Shown piece by piece: positions 1-8,400 of a stretch of DNA of 20,687 bases. The position numbers and the translations under genes are program-made. The DNA is taken from contig NW_019775833.1 of NCBI RefSeq assembly GCF_001039355.2, positions 175,894 to 196,580 of the forward strand, read 5' to 3'. The notes under the pieces were generated by a model. The model worked only from the letters and a program-made list of their open reading frames with translations. It was not told the DNA's origin and ran no database searches. Position 1 is the first letter of the stretch; each line of letters begins with the position of its first letter. This DNA comes from Lingula anatina. Lineage: Eukaryota > Brachiopoda > Lingulata > Lingulida > Lingulidae.

Positions 1-378
1 AAAAAACGTAAATAGAGAGAAAATTTCCAACCCGGGATCCCACTACTAATAATACTACTGCATTATCAGTATTAACAACTAATATTACTACTGTGTTATA
101 ATATATCTTATAGTGTTTGCATATAACTTATAACTTTAATTCTATGTATTTGATAAATGTATTAAGTTCGGTAACTTGTAGACCCATAAAGCTGAGTGAT
201 TTATATATTTATATTTATTCACATGCATGTCACATTAATAAATAAATAAATATTAAATGCTTAAAAATGGTGTTTTATTTTACCCATGACGGCTCAATTT
301 ACTATTTACATGATTGCAAATAATCAGAATCATGAATTTACAGGTATCTGTCTTACAGGTACTTTATCGCTTAGTTTG

Positions 379-1020
379 CCAGTCACGAAATCAGACGCTT
401 AAAATAACTGACAACCGACGTCTGAGTTTTAATAGAAGCTGTCATTTCTTCAAACATGGACCACCCATTGAATCAATCATGACTGTTTTTATCAACCACT
501 ATTTTTTTTATGAAAATGCCATTGCATTCAGTCTGCAATCTCTGACAACAGTAGCCATTCAAAAAAGTGCTTGTTTGGTTTAGAGTGAGTGTTTAAAAAA
601 AAAAACGCTTGTTAAAATCACTGGTGTAGATGTTGTTTTCAATTTAAAAGAGGATAAGAGGTGAAAATCCGCGAAGGAAAACCTCCAACAGGGATAAGAC
701 TTCAAATCCAGGAACATGATGTTTATATCGTGTTTTCTTTCGCAGTGTGTAAATTGTGAAAAGCACAATATACTGCTACTCTCTACCACAGGTTGATTTC
801 TCACTTCTTGACAAAATTTTCTTCTCAGTTCAATATATGCCTTATTTAATACATTTACCTTGTCACTTCATTTACCAGTTATGAAATCAGATGCTCAGAA
901 TGCTAAAAATAAAGAACTACATGACGTCTATTTTTTGTCTTAAACCACCTATGTAAAATCAGGCATGACGTACTGTTTTATCGACATTTTTTTGAAAAAT
1001 GTCATTTCATTTAGTCTGAA
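379..1020. repeat. Diverged direct duplication, two copies about 490 bp apart
   Basis: Copy A (about 379-540) and copy B (about 873-1020) share a collinear series of blocks: CAGT..GAAATCAGA.GCT near 380 and 876, GACGTCT near 417 and 923, ACCACC then CATGAC near 460-484 and 943-968, and CATT.CATT.AGTCTG near 522-535 and 1001-1017. The blocks keep the same order with small indels, so this is an old duplication rather than chance. No protein frame is conserved between the copies. It may be an old local duplication or two copies of an unidentified repeat. Confidence 0.5.
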
Positions 1021-1768
1021 TTCCGAACGTATCCCATGTCAGGTACAGCATGCGGCCCGACCGGCTATGATTTCACAGATTTCATTCATCTCTCAGTCTG
1101 TAAAAGCGGTCAGTATTATTTGTACACGTGCGTGCATAACCATATAAACTCTATACACTGTCTATAAACGGCTGTATAAAGTTGGTCAACAATGGGAAGG
1201 GCGTGCGTCATAATTTGCACTATATACAAACACATTGAACACAGAAGAGAAGGCTCGCGACCCATTTAGTACCAATGCCTTGTCCCACATAAACCCTAGA
1301 CGACCTCAACAGCCACAATTACCGATCAAACTGAGCCGGCGGAAGAGGTTTTTGTCCTTCAACCACCCTGATTTTCTTAGGGAGTGCGGTGACTCACCAG
1401 TACCCCAGTTACATATCTGAATTGTGCTGTAAGGGCTGCAAGTGGACGTGATTCAACGTGTGGAAACCCACGCACCGTGACTTTGTATCTCTGCACGTCA
1501 ATGCTTATTCACAGGGCAAGACCGTTCACTATAGCCACTACTATTTGGCAATTTTGATTTTGTGACTTTTCTTATAGTTTAGATCGTGTCTCAGGCACCT
1601 GCGTGAAGACTTTGAGCAACAGGTAAGGCATAAGAATACCTAAAATGCGTATTCTCTTTGACCCATACAGAGGGTCCAAAATATAGGGTATCATTTACAT
1701 CTCAAAAAGTCATGTCCATTTTGAAGATTTTACAGGATTTGACCTGGTAAGTTATATAATGGTGGGTT

Positions 1769-1880
1769 AGATATTGGTCAACCTGCATATTTGACGCGCG
1801 AAGTCAGTGCTTCATACCACTGACGACCACTGAGAGAGCTGGGGTTAATATTCGGATATTAGATCAACCTATATCTTGAC
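1769..1880. repeat. Short diverged direct repeat
   Basis: A 27-bp block at 1769-1795 (GATATT.G.TCAACCT..AT.TTGAC) recurs at 1854-1880 with a few substitutions, 85 bp downstream. The flanking bases do not align well. It is small and its function is unknown. Confidence 0.35.
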
Positions 1881-2880
1881 AAAGACTGACTTTACAATAG
1901 GTATTAAGAACGGTGGTTACAATAGGCCCTGCTGCTGACATAGACTATTACACATATACTTTCACCTATAAAGGGATTTTTTAAAAGCTTTGCACGCCGA
2001 TGGTAAGTTTAGGATTGATTGGAAACAATGTGGCAATGGAATGCTTTCTTTTTTACGGTGTATTAAAGGAGGGGGAGTGGGGGCGTTACCAAATAATTCA
2101 TAAAGATCCCCCAGATCCATCCATTTTCCCAATTTCGTTTACATTGTCAGTCCCCTTATGAACGTAGGTGCATATTTTTGGATAATGTTTCAGCTCGGTT
2201 AACAACATCTGCTGTCATTGTCTTTTTAAGCAAGAAAAAAAAAAGAAAAGGGGCACAATATAATATTAAGTTGGCTAGGGTGTTAAAACTCTTGCCAAAT
2301 CCACCCCAAAAGCCAGTAACTGAACGAGTCATACAATAGCTTCATTCCACAGCGTCGCCTTGGATTGTCGCTCTTACTGGCACCTTGTACCGCGAAGGAT
2401 GTGATTTCGTGATAATGAATTAACTTTTGCACGAAACAGAGATAATAAAATCTGAGTCACTATTTTAGTGTCAAGTTAAGCTGATGAGTAAAGCATTTAG
2501 TTCCGCTTTTCGGGCTTTTGTTTTTATTGGAGACGGGTTGATACGTGTTTATCATAAATAAGGAAATAGATAGGTATGTTTATGTTTTAGATGGTAAAGG
2601 ATAAATAATCAAAGTGTACGTTCCCATGGGCTGACCTAGATGTAGAGAAGTAAGGGCTGAGTATGTTTTGAGTGGTCCATTGTATGTTTGCTCTCCCACT
2701 TAACACCGGACACTGCTTGCGGTTTATATGACATTACAGGTGATATGACGGATATGATAAAAGCGACCGGCAACGTCAGATTTCTGATGGCTCGGATGCA
2801 AGTATTTGGAGTCTCTTTCCTTTCTCTCTATTTCATATTTATGTAGTTATCTGTGAATTAAGACCGCCTTTTAATTTCAG

Positions 2881-2901
2881 GTACATACGTTGGATGTAAA
2901 T
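2881..2901 (+). promoter_or_regulatory. 5' UTR end of gene 1 with a start-stop uORF
   Basis: The acceptor CAG ends at 2880. The 21 nt before the main ATG contain ATGTAA at 2894-2899, a start codon followed directly by a stop. It ends two nucleotides before the main ATG at 2902. Such minimal uORFs can hold initiating ribosomes and lower translation of the main frame. The sequence is clear; its effect is inferred. Confidence 0.45.
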
Positions 2902-2968
2902 ATGCAGCTGTTAACTTCAATTCTTTTCGGTCTTCTGCTCGTGCCAGCGTTGGTGGTAATAGAAGCAG
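2902..2968 (+). other. Gene 1 exon 1: signal peptide
   Basis: The exon starts MQLLTSILFGLLLVPALVV and runs to a small-residue cleavage region near IEA. The hydrophobic core with small residues at its end fits a cleaved signal peptide. The donor is GCAG|GTAAAT and the intron is phase 1, as is usual between a signal exon and an extracellular module. ATG 2902 is chosen because the only earlier ATG in the exon (2894) stops at once. Confidence 0.8.
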
Positions 2969-5159
2969 GTAAATGTTTTATAAAAATATAAATGGCTTTA
3001 TTTATTGAAATTTTACTTTTATATGGTGGGATTTAATATCTGTTATAGATTTGCTAGTTCATTTGGCCTCTTTTATCAAATAATGAATAAAATGAATTAA
3101 TGAGGTGAAATTTATTCCAGCCAGTCATTGCAGTCGATATTACTTGGAGGGAAGCAATGAGGCACTGAAATTCCAGGAGGACAAAGTGTTTAAATACTAT
3201 TACCTGCTTGATCCGCAATCCACGGGTGATCCTAGTCGTCCTTCCTACAAAAGAGAGTTTTTATACAGGGATATATTTGTGTTCTTTTTGGAGGGCAAAG
3301 GACAGTGGCTAGTTGGTAAAACTCTTGGGGGAAATAATGCTGGAATTTATGTGACTGACACAGCGCAGGAACCCCATTTGGTGACCAATACTTGGAAGTA
3401 TTACAATGGCACGGATTTTGTTAAAGATCCTTCTTTGAAATTCACATGTGTTGCAGGTGCGTTTTGTAACCAAACTGTAGTTATTACGCCTATTACTAAA
3501 AAACCCGGAACGTAATGTTTTATTAATAAGCATTAATTCTAAACGGTTTTGCAACAGGACATTAATAAAGGGAAATAATCACTTGCACAAAAATTTTGCA
3601 ATTATGACCACGTGGTTTTTACGTAAATACTCTATGTTACCATATGTTATCTCGAAAAAAAAAATTTAAAATACGTATAATTCGCCCGTTTCGCGAAAAA
3701 CTCATTTGGAACATCATCCTTGGTTTATAGTTTGGTATTGTAAACCTAGTTTCAGTGTCGCGTTGTGTGTATGCAGAACATTACCGAAGGTATAAACATC
3801 TTTCAGAATCTAGTACAACGTCAAACGCACCGCGACGAGACACTTCAACCACAACCAGTGTTCCGCAACCTCAAACTGTGGTGCCGGCATCGAACCAGAG
3901 CAGACAAAATTACACAAGCAATGGGACTGTAAGGGAGTTGGAAGAGAAAATCGCGGCAATGCGAACAGGTGAGATGAAGCTGTTTGAGATAATTCTCTAG
4001 TATGGTAAATGTAAAAGTATTAGGGCATAAATGAAAAATCTAAAATACGACTAGGTAAAATTGATCAGTTGCTTAATGACCGATCCTGATTTTGTGCAAA
4101 TCAATTTTTAATCCACACGTTTACAGACCGACCCTATTTTTAGACGGTCGCCACTTGTTAACCAACTTATCAGTTTTGTCTGGCCTTGCTGTCTTTTCTC
4201 ACTTTCTGAAATATTATTTTGCGAATATCTTGAAAAGTCCACATGTATGGTTCCCGTGTGTTTATACTAATTAAACAAGTTGAAAAACAATAGCATCACG
4301 CCGTCCCAACATAACTGTATTTACATTTCAGCTACAATAGCAGCTGCTGTAATCCCTTCTGTTCTTTTAATCATCGTTTGTGCCGTTGTGGGATTGTGCT
4401 ACTGGCGTGATCGTCGAAGGTACGTTTTATTTCCGGGCGTTCTCTTTCGCTGTTGTCTCTCACTTTTTACTTATGCCCTGTGATCATATGGATTCACATT
4501 GAGCCCGTATATACAAATACTTATATAGCTCATAGGTTTACAGTATAGACACATTAAATGAATGGCAAATGTGTACAATGAAAGTCACGAAACCTGAAAC
4601 TCTGTGCAACTGGTAGTTTGGTAACACTATAGTTTTGTTTGAGATTCCATTATAAGCTGGTGCAAGCACTCCGCATTTAGTAAGTATTATTCTACAATTT
4701 GAAACGGTTTCTTCTTTTTTCTACAGGAGAAGAAGGAACGAAACTCCAGTTTGCAGCATTGCGAAGAAACGACCATCAGAAGCGAATGTCTACACTGGCC
4801 TTGAGAAAAGCGACATGAAAAATGACGAACAGGGACACTACAGAGTTTTATCACAGTTTTCAGTCTCTGAAAATAACAAAAGTGACGATGAAAAAATTTC
4901 ACCAAAGGATCCCAAACCTAAGAGGAAAACGAGACGTAAGGAAAAACAGACAACAGCGGACAAAGACGAACAAGAACAGCAGCAAAAACTGCCATTGAAA
5001 CTTCAAGAAATACTGGATGAAACATCACAACCACATCACGTTGTCACAGTTGACGACAACGATGAAGGAGCATATGAAGAAATGAATCCATATGAAGGGG
5101 GTTATTTAGAACCGATGTCTACGGTCAAAAGTCACATAAGAAAGTTCGAAAACGTTTAA
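2902..5159 (+). CDS. Type I transmembrane receptor-like protein with ITAM-like cytoplasmic tail (5 coding exons)
   Basis: Joined exons are 2902-2968, 3121-3456, 3807-3968 (or 3777-3968), 4332-4419 and 4727-5159. All junctions are GT..AG and in phase, giving 361 residues (371 with the longer exon 3). Residues 1-22 are a hydrophobic signal peptide. The ectodomain, about 24-134, has two cysteines (C26, C132) that could pair and an NGT sequon at 118. A Ser/Thr/Pro-rich stalk (about 135-185) carries NQS, NYT and NGT. One helix, about 189-213, is followed by the stop-transfer run RDRRRRRR. The 143-residue tail holds Y240-T-G-L and Y256-R-V-L (YxxL-x12-YxxL, ITAM-like), a Lys/Arg-rich stretch near 280, and Y334-E-E-M, Y340 and Y344. 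ITAM and YxxM motifs are known to bind tandem-SH2 kinases and PI3K p85 when phosphorylated. A receptor role here is inferred. I do not recognise the ectodomain as a named family. Confidence 0.8.
3121..3456 (+). other. Gene 1 exon 2: extracellular domain module
   Basis: This 336-nt exon is flanked by phase-1 introns on both sides, the pattern of shuffled extracellular modules, and encodes one compact unit of about 111 residues. Visible features are CSRYYLEG at the start, an aromatic-rich centre (FKYYYLL), GQWLVGKTLGG, W-K-Y-Y-N-G-T and a closing FTCVAG. The first and last cysteines lie 106 residues apart. I recall similar W-x-(I/V)-G plus terminal W/C patterns in uncharacterised secreted proteins of marine invertebrates, but cannot name a family. 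The acceptor is TTATTCCAG and the donor is GCAG|GTGCG. Confidence 0.75.
3457..3570 (+). promoter_or_regulatory. Possible alternative last-exon extension with poly(A) signal (soluble isoform)
   Basis: If the exon 2 donor is not used, the frame reads on for 18 codons (AGAFCNQTVV... to KKPGT) and stops at 3513-3515. AATAAA lies at 3564-3569, about 50 nt after the stop. Such a transcript would end before the stalk and membrane helix, giving a secreted ectodomain with an extra Cys and an extra NQT sequon. It could equally be chance in AT-rich intron sequence, and the AATAAA sits within an AAAGGGA-type repeat-like string. Confidence 0.35.
3777..3968 (+). other. Gene 1 exon 3: glycosylated Ser/Thr/Pro stalk, two possible acceptors
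   Basis: Two CAG acceptors 30 nt apart, ending at 3776 and at 3806 (the latter TCTTTCAG, closer to consensus), both enter the same phase-1 frame, so either gives a functional protein differing by 10 residues. The encoded stretch is rich in Ser, Thr, Pro and Gln and carries NQS, NYT and NGT, then a short charged segment (VRELEEKIAAM) next to the membrane. This composition suggests an extended O- and N-glycosylated stalk. The donor is ACAG|GTGAGA, phase 1. Confidence 0.7.
4332..4419 (+). other. Gene 1 exon 4: transmembrane helix
   Basis: The acceptor is TACATTTCAG and the donor AAG|GTACGT. The exon encodes about 25 hydrophobic residues (ATIAAAVIPSVLL.. to VVGLCYW) followed by RDRR, which continues as Arg in exon 5. 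The hydrophobic run bounded by positive charges on its C-terminal side predicts a single-pass protein with the tail inside the cell. Confidence 0.8.
4727..5159 (+). other. Gene 1 exon 5: cytoplasmic tail with tyrosine motifs
   Basis: The acceptor is TTTTTTCTACAG; the stop TAA is at 5157-5159. The tail opens with Arg residues, then NVYTGLEK and, 12 residues after that first YxxL, GHYRVL. A lysine/arginine block (KPKRKTRRKEK) and a Gln/Glu-rich stretch follow. The end is acidic and tyrosine-rich: AYEEMNPYEGGYLEPM, holding YxxM and two further tyrosines. Human FcR-gamma carries a similar YTGL half-motif in its ITAM. The 12-residue spacer is at the upper limit of the loose ITAM definition (6-12). 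Confidence 0.75.
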
Positions 5160-6075
5160 CATGACAAACAGTTGATCGTTTGATCGTTTGGAATTTATTC
5201 AGTCGCAGACAGCAAAAAGACGGCCAAAGGGTAGTAAGGCTTCTTAACTCGCTGCTCTGGCTAACAGCACATGTCTACATTGCTTGCACATTCTATACTG
5301 AGAATATTATTTTCTCGTGAATAAGATAAATCTATAAAGATATACAGGTTTGTCTGAGGTACGTTGTGCAGGATTTTAAATGCAATGGTATTTACTAGAT
5401 ATGTAAATGTAAATGCATTGAGAATATTATGGCATAGCTGTGATTGAGGTTGATCAAAAAACGTGGCGACTCAATATTACTTTGGTAGGTGTTCGCATTC
5501 GAGCATGTATGAACGCGGTATGGCCCGGTGCGGTCAAATTCTACGAGGTATGATTATTAAGATTGCCTTTGTTGCTATGCTAGCAACATGTTGTTCTTAT
5601 AAAAAAGTAGGAAGTTTTATTGTCAAAACATAGTGTCTTCACTTAGTTACGATTTCGCACAATTATATGATGGCATTAAGTAGCTATACAATAAGTACGA
5701 CTTAAATTGGTTATGGCTTGATTTGAATCAAAGTCATTTCACGGGCACTTAATAATTGATTTTAATGACAGGTGAAAAAAATACAGAAAATGCTTATTGT
5801 TTGCATCAGAGATCTGTATAAACATACATAAAAGTAAAGAAAAATAGGCCTACTATTTTATGAGGTATAAGTAATAGTTTCAGGGAGCTTTGAGTAATAT
5901 GAGTAACTAAAAAAATACTAACGAATCAACCAACAATATCTAATTTCCACATTTTCATATGTTAATTTATATTTTAATAGTTGATATAACATTTATGACT
6001 ATTCATCGTTTATGCAAGTCCCTTTACAACATTTTACTGCATTTAAAATAAAATGATTTTATGAATAGATTGTCT
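5160..6075 (+). other. Probable 3' UTR of gene 1 and poly(A) signal
   Basis: The first AATAAA after the gene 1 stop is at 6047-6052, so the 3' UTR may be about 900 nt long. A short tandem TGATCGTT duplication lies near 5173-5189, and a TAGGCCTA octamer is at 5845-5852. I see no coding potential. The end of the transcript is inferred from the signal alone. Confidence 0.4.
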
Positions 6076-7029
6076 CTGCAGACTTTTCAGTGGATACAAT
6101 TGCTACAATGATATTAGATATTGCCTCACAAGTAAGAGCAAACCCGCTCTGCTATTTGGGCCTACCATATTTTTACTTTTTATATTCATGGTACGCAAGT
6201 TAACCACAATATTGGGCTGTCTCTGATTCACAATATCACTCAGGGAGTGGTTGAAATGGCTCTGAATATTGCAGAGATACTGTTTTTGGTTTGGTGGCAG
6301 TGAACACATCTTCCACATTCCATGTTTTGTTATTCTATTTAACAATGACAGTGTATATTACAAAAAAAGGGAATTTTGACATTTCAAGAAACACATTTTA
6401 TTCGGTGTTATGTTAAGAAAGTGCGTTCACTCGGATTTGATGACGATGAATCACAAGATAAATGATGATGAAGGTTAGGCCTATCCATTTAACATTAAAA
6501 TTAGAACAATATATCACCAACGGAATAAGTTATCTTTGCATCCGTGTTCAAAATAAGTCAAATTTAGAAACACTTTATGATGAATTCCACAAGTATGATA
6601 TCAGTTTTAAGTCTGAACGAAACTGCATCAAACCACTTCCTTGCTGCACTATTTTTTCTTATCAAAGTGTACCGATAAACTCAAACAGTCGCAACTGTGT
6701 TCACTTTGTCCTCAATGGATTAACTAGATTTCTTAGTCCCATCCTTCCTTTTCGAGATATTCAAACAGCTAACCACGTGAAAGCCACATGCAAAAATGGT
6801 AAGTTGTAATCTATCTGTTGGTGATCCCCCCCCCCCTTTTTCTTTTTACTAATATAGCAATAAAAACGGTAATTCATCAAAATGAGAATCTGTCACATGC
6901 TCAGAACATCCATCTCGTATCTTATTGTCCATATTGGCATTATTGCACGAACAGGTGGGTCAGGTGTCCATTTTACTTTCTCCTGTTTTGAGTATTGGGC
7001 TTGAGAATACTCACATTCTCAAGATTTCC
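6076..7029. other. Intergenic stretch, no supported gene
   Basis: A 115-codon plus-strand frame at 6462-6809 starts at ATGATGATGAAG and runs into a good donor-like site (AAAATG|GTAAGT at 6798/6799). Its composition is unremarkable and no acceptor-bounded partner exon is evident, so I leave it uncalled. A run of C residues lies near 6827-6836. TAGGCCTA is at 6476-6483. The sequence GAGAATACTCACATTCTC at 7003-7020 is a small imperfect hairpin at the edge of the GC-richer block that follows. Confidence 0.35.
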
Positions 7030-7482
7030 GTGGCAAGATCTGGGGGCTGTCTGCACGTCCGATTATTCGGGATTCTGTAGAACGGCCGCCCGTCTGCTTA
7101 CAAAGCCTTGGGGCTGATGAAGACCTCTAGGTCGGATCTTCTTTTCTCTGAAATACTCAACGTGCTCCCCCAGCGATCTTATTGAAGAGTTTCTCTTGCC
7201 TCCTTGAAAGGAACGTTGAACACATGCAGGATCTTGCTTACCAAGTTGTGGTCGAGCCCCAATGTCTGCTGCGACGACATGTCTACCCAGTGGCCTGAGG
7301 ACTTCTGGGCGTGGCTCTGTGGGGCGATGAGGATATCGGGCAATCGGGACCAAACTTGGGAGGCCCTGAGTGGCTATTCCTCTCATGGCTATTGGCAAGG
7401 GGCAGGGGTGTCTCCTTCCACCCTCCTCCAGGTGAGGAAGCCTCACCACAGCACCACTTTCCTTTCTGTACAAATCAGACAA
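7030..7482 (-). other. GC-richer unidentified block, possible transposon or retrocopy remnant
   Basis: Base composition changes sharply here compared with the AT-rich flanks. The minus strand has an uninterrupted 139-codon frame (7482 down to 7063) that opens with TTG, not ATG, and reads Arg/Pro-rich. A second minus-strand frame over about 7170-7360 is also open for about 60 codons and looks more protein-like, with LPDILIAPQSHAQKSSG, then MSSQQTLGLDHNLVSK, then a stop after FKEARETLQ. I recognise no family in either. The compositional island, overlapping open frames and lack of splice sites fit a degenerate mobile-element or retrocopied fragment, but this is not shown. Confidence 0.3.
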
Positions 7483-7557
7483 ATTAAAAAAAATAATAAT
7501 AACAATATAATTGACTAAATATAAATTAGCAATATAGACAACTTGAATGCAAAGTGT

Positions 7558-7613
7558 ACTTTGTATTGAAATTAATTAAGGACATAATTCCTGAATTAAT
7601 TTCAATACAAAGT
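7558..7613. repeat. Near-perfect hairpin, 20-bp stem extending to 25 positions
   Basis: The left arm 7558-7577 (ACTTTGTATTGAAATTAATT) is exactly complementary to 7594-7613. Inside it, one mismatch (7578/7593) is followed by AGGA/TCCT (7579-7582 with 7589-7592) around a six-base loop. This is far beyond chance for 56 bp. It could be a small foldback element, the junction of an inverted repeat, or, if transcribed, an RNA hairpin. The total is short for an animal pre-miRNA. Confidence 0.7.
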
Positions 7614-7879
7614 GCTCATTAAAGGTCACTTAACACTACACACAGAATACGGAATTTTCTGTCTGTTCACAACAATTGTGCTCAAAGTGGAAATGCTAAT
7701 ATTGTTTACATCGCTGTAAAACGATAAATATAAAGTTTGACATTAAAAAAAGAACAAAATATCTCTTACCTTGTTGGCAAATACCTTGAAATTGTTTTCT
7801 GCAAGTTATTCATGTTTTCACAATTATTTAGATAAATGTCAGATTATTGACGATTCAGTCGAACTATATAAACGTGAAT

Positions 7880-8110
7880 ATGACGTCACAATAAATTGAA
7901 TGAGAATAACGCTTTGCTTTTCCGAGAAAAGCGTTAAAAGTTTTTCCAACCGAACCTTAGCTTAGCAAAAAGAATACTTCAGGTTATTATTGCAACCATT
8001 TACTTAAAAAACTATCAATATCCTTTAAATATTTTATCATTTAGACCTATCGTATTTCAGGGAGAAATGGAGTGAATTTTTTTGTCTCCATTGAGGCATT
8101 GTGACGTCAT
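7880..8110. mobile_element. MITE-like element with 13-bp terminal inverted repeats
   Basis: ATGACGTCACAAT at 7880-7892 is the exact inverse of ATTGTGACGTCAT at 8098-8110, bounding 231 bp of AT-rich noncoding sequence. Inside are small stems, including AACGCTTT..AAAGCGTT near 7909-7936 and AATGGAG..CTCCATT near 8066-8092. No transposase frame is present, so if mobile it would be a non-autonomous element. No clear target-site duplication is visible. The 8-bp core TGACGTCA is itself palindromic and matches the cAMP response element. Confidence 0.45.
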
Positions 8111-8137
8111 GTTGTGACCAAGATGTAATAATGCCGA

Positions 8138-8209
8138 TATTATTAGGTCTATAAAATAGGAAACTATTGTGACGTCACAATAGTTTCCTATATTATAGGC
8201 CTAATAATA
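8138..8209. repeat. Loopless 72-bp palindrome centred on TGACGTCA
   Basis: The arms 8138-8173 and 8174-8209 are inverse copies with 34 of 36 positions matching. The inner 18 bp on each side are perfect (ATAGGAAACTATTGTGAC and its complement), and there is no spacer. The centre is the CRE-like TGACGTCA at 8170-8177. The same ATTGTGACGTCA string forms the ends of the neighbouring 7880-8110 element, so the palindrome may be a head-to-head junction of two such ends. Confidence 0.75.
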
Positions 8210-8400
8210 ATAACTATAACCTGAATTCTTGATTTTCAGTCATGTCTTTCTTATTGATTATTATTTGATGTCTCATCCTTATTGTGAGCTCTACGTCCAA
8301 ACTGTAAGAATTGGTTGACAGGGTGAGAACAGAAAGCGAGAGAGTTGGTCTTTTTCTAAACGCTAAGGAAGCAAAGGTGATGAAGATACAGAGACACACT

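Larger units (their letters stand above)
1..2880. other. Upstream region without a supported gene
   Basis: No open frame here has convincing protein character or a coherent set of splice sites. An AAAT-type simple run lies at about 237-255 and an A-rich run at about 2232-2248. Two diverged local duplications are listed separately. The 1230-1520 part is somewhat richer in G+C and has a 61-codon frame with no ATG (it opens with TTG), which I do not call a gene. The acceptor ending at 2880 (polypyrimidine tract then CAG) shows that gene 1 has at least one 5' UTR exon further upstream, but I cannot place its donor or promoter. Confidence 0.5.

Noticed and set aside
334-344. NPxY-type endocytosis motif in the gene 1 tail (residues 338-344, NPYEGGY)
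   Set aside because: NPxY needs the tyrosine three positions after Asn; here the order is N-P-Y, so the consensus is not met. Coordinates given here are protein residues, not bases.
1235-1420. 61-codon frame in a slightly GC-richer patch
   Set aside because: It opens with TTG rather than ATG, is short, and has no splice context or recognisable motif.
6462-6809. 115-codon plus-strand open frame ending near a good donor-like GTAAGT
   Set aside because: Residue composition is that of translated AT-rich DNA, there is no acceptor-bounded partner exon, and no motif is recognisable.
8270-8400. Minus-strand 61-codon frame near the LINE tail
   Set aside because: It is short and adjoins sequence better explained as decayed LINE on the plus strand.
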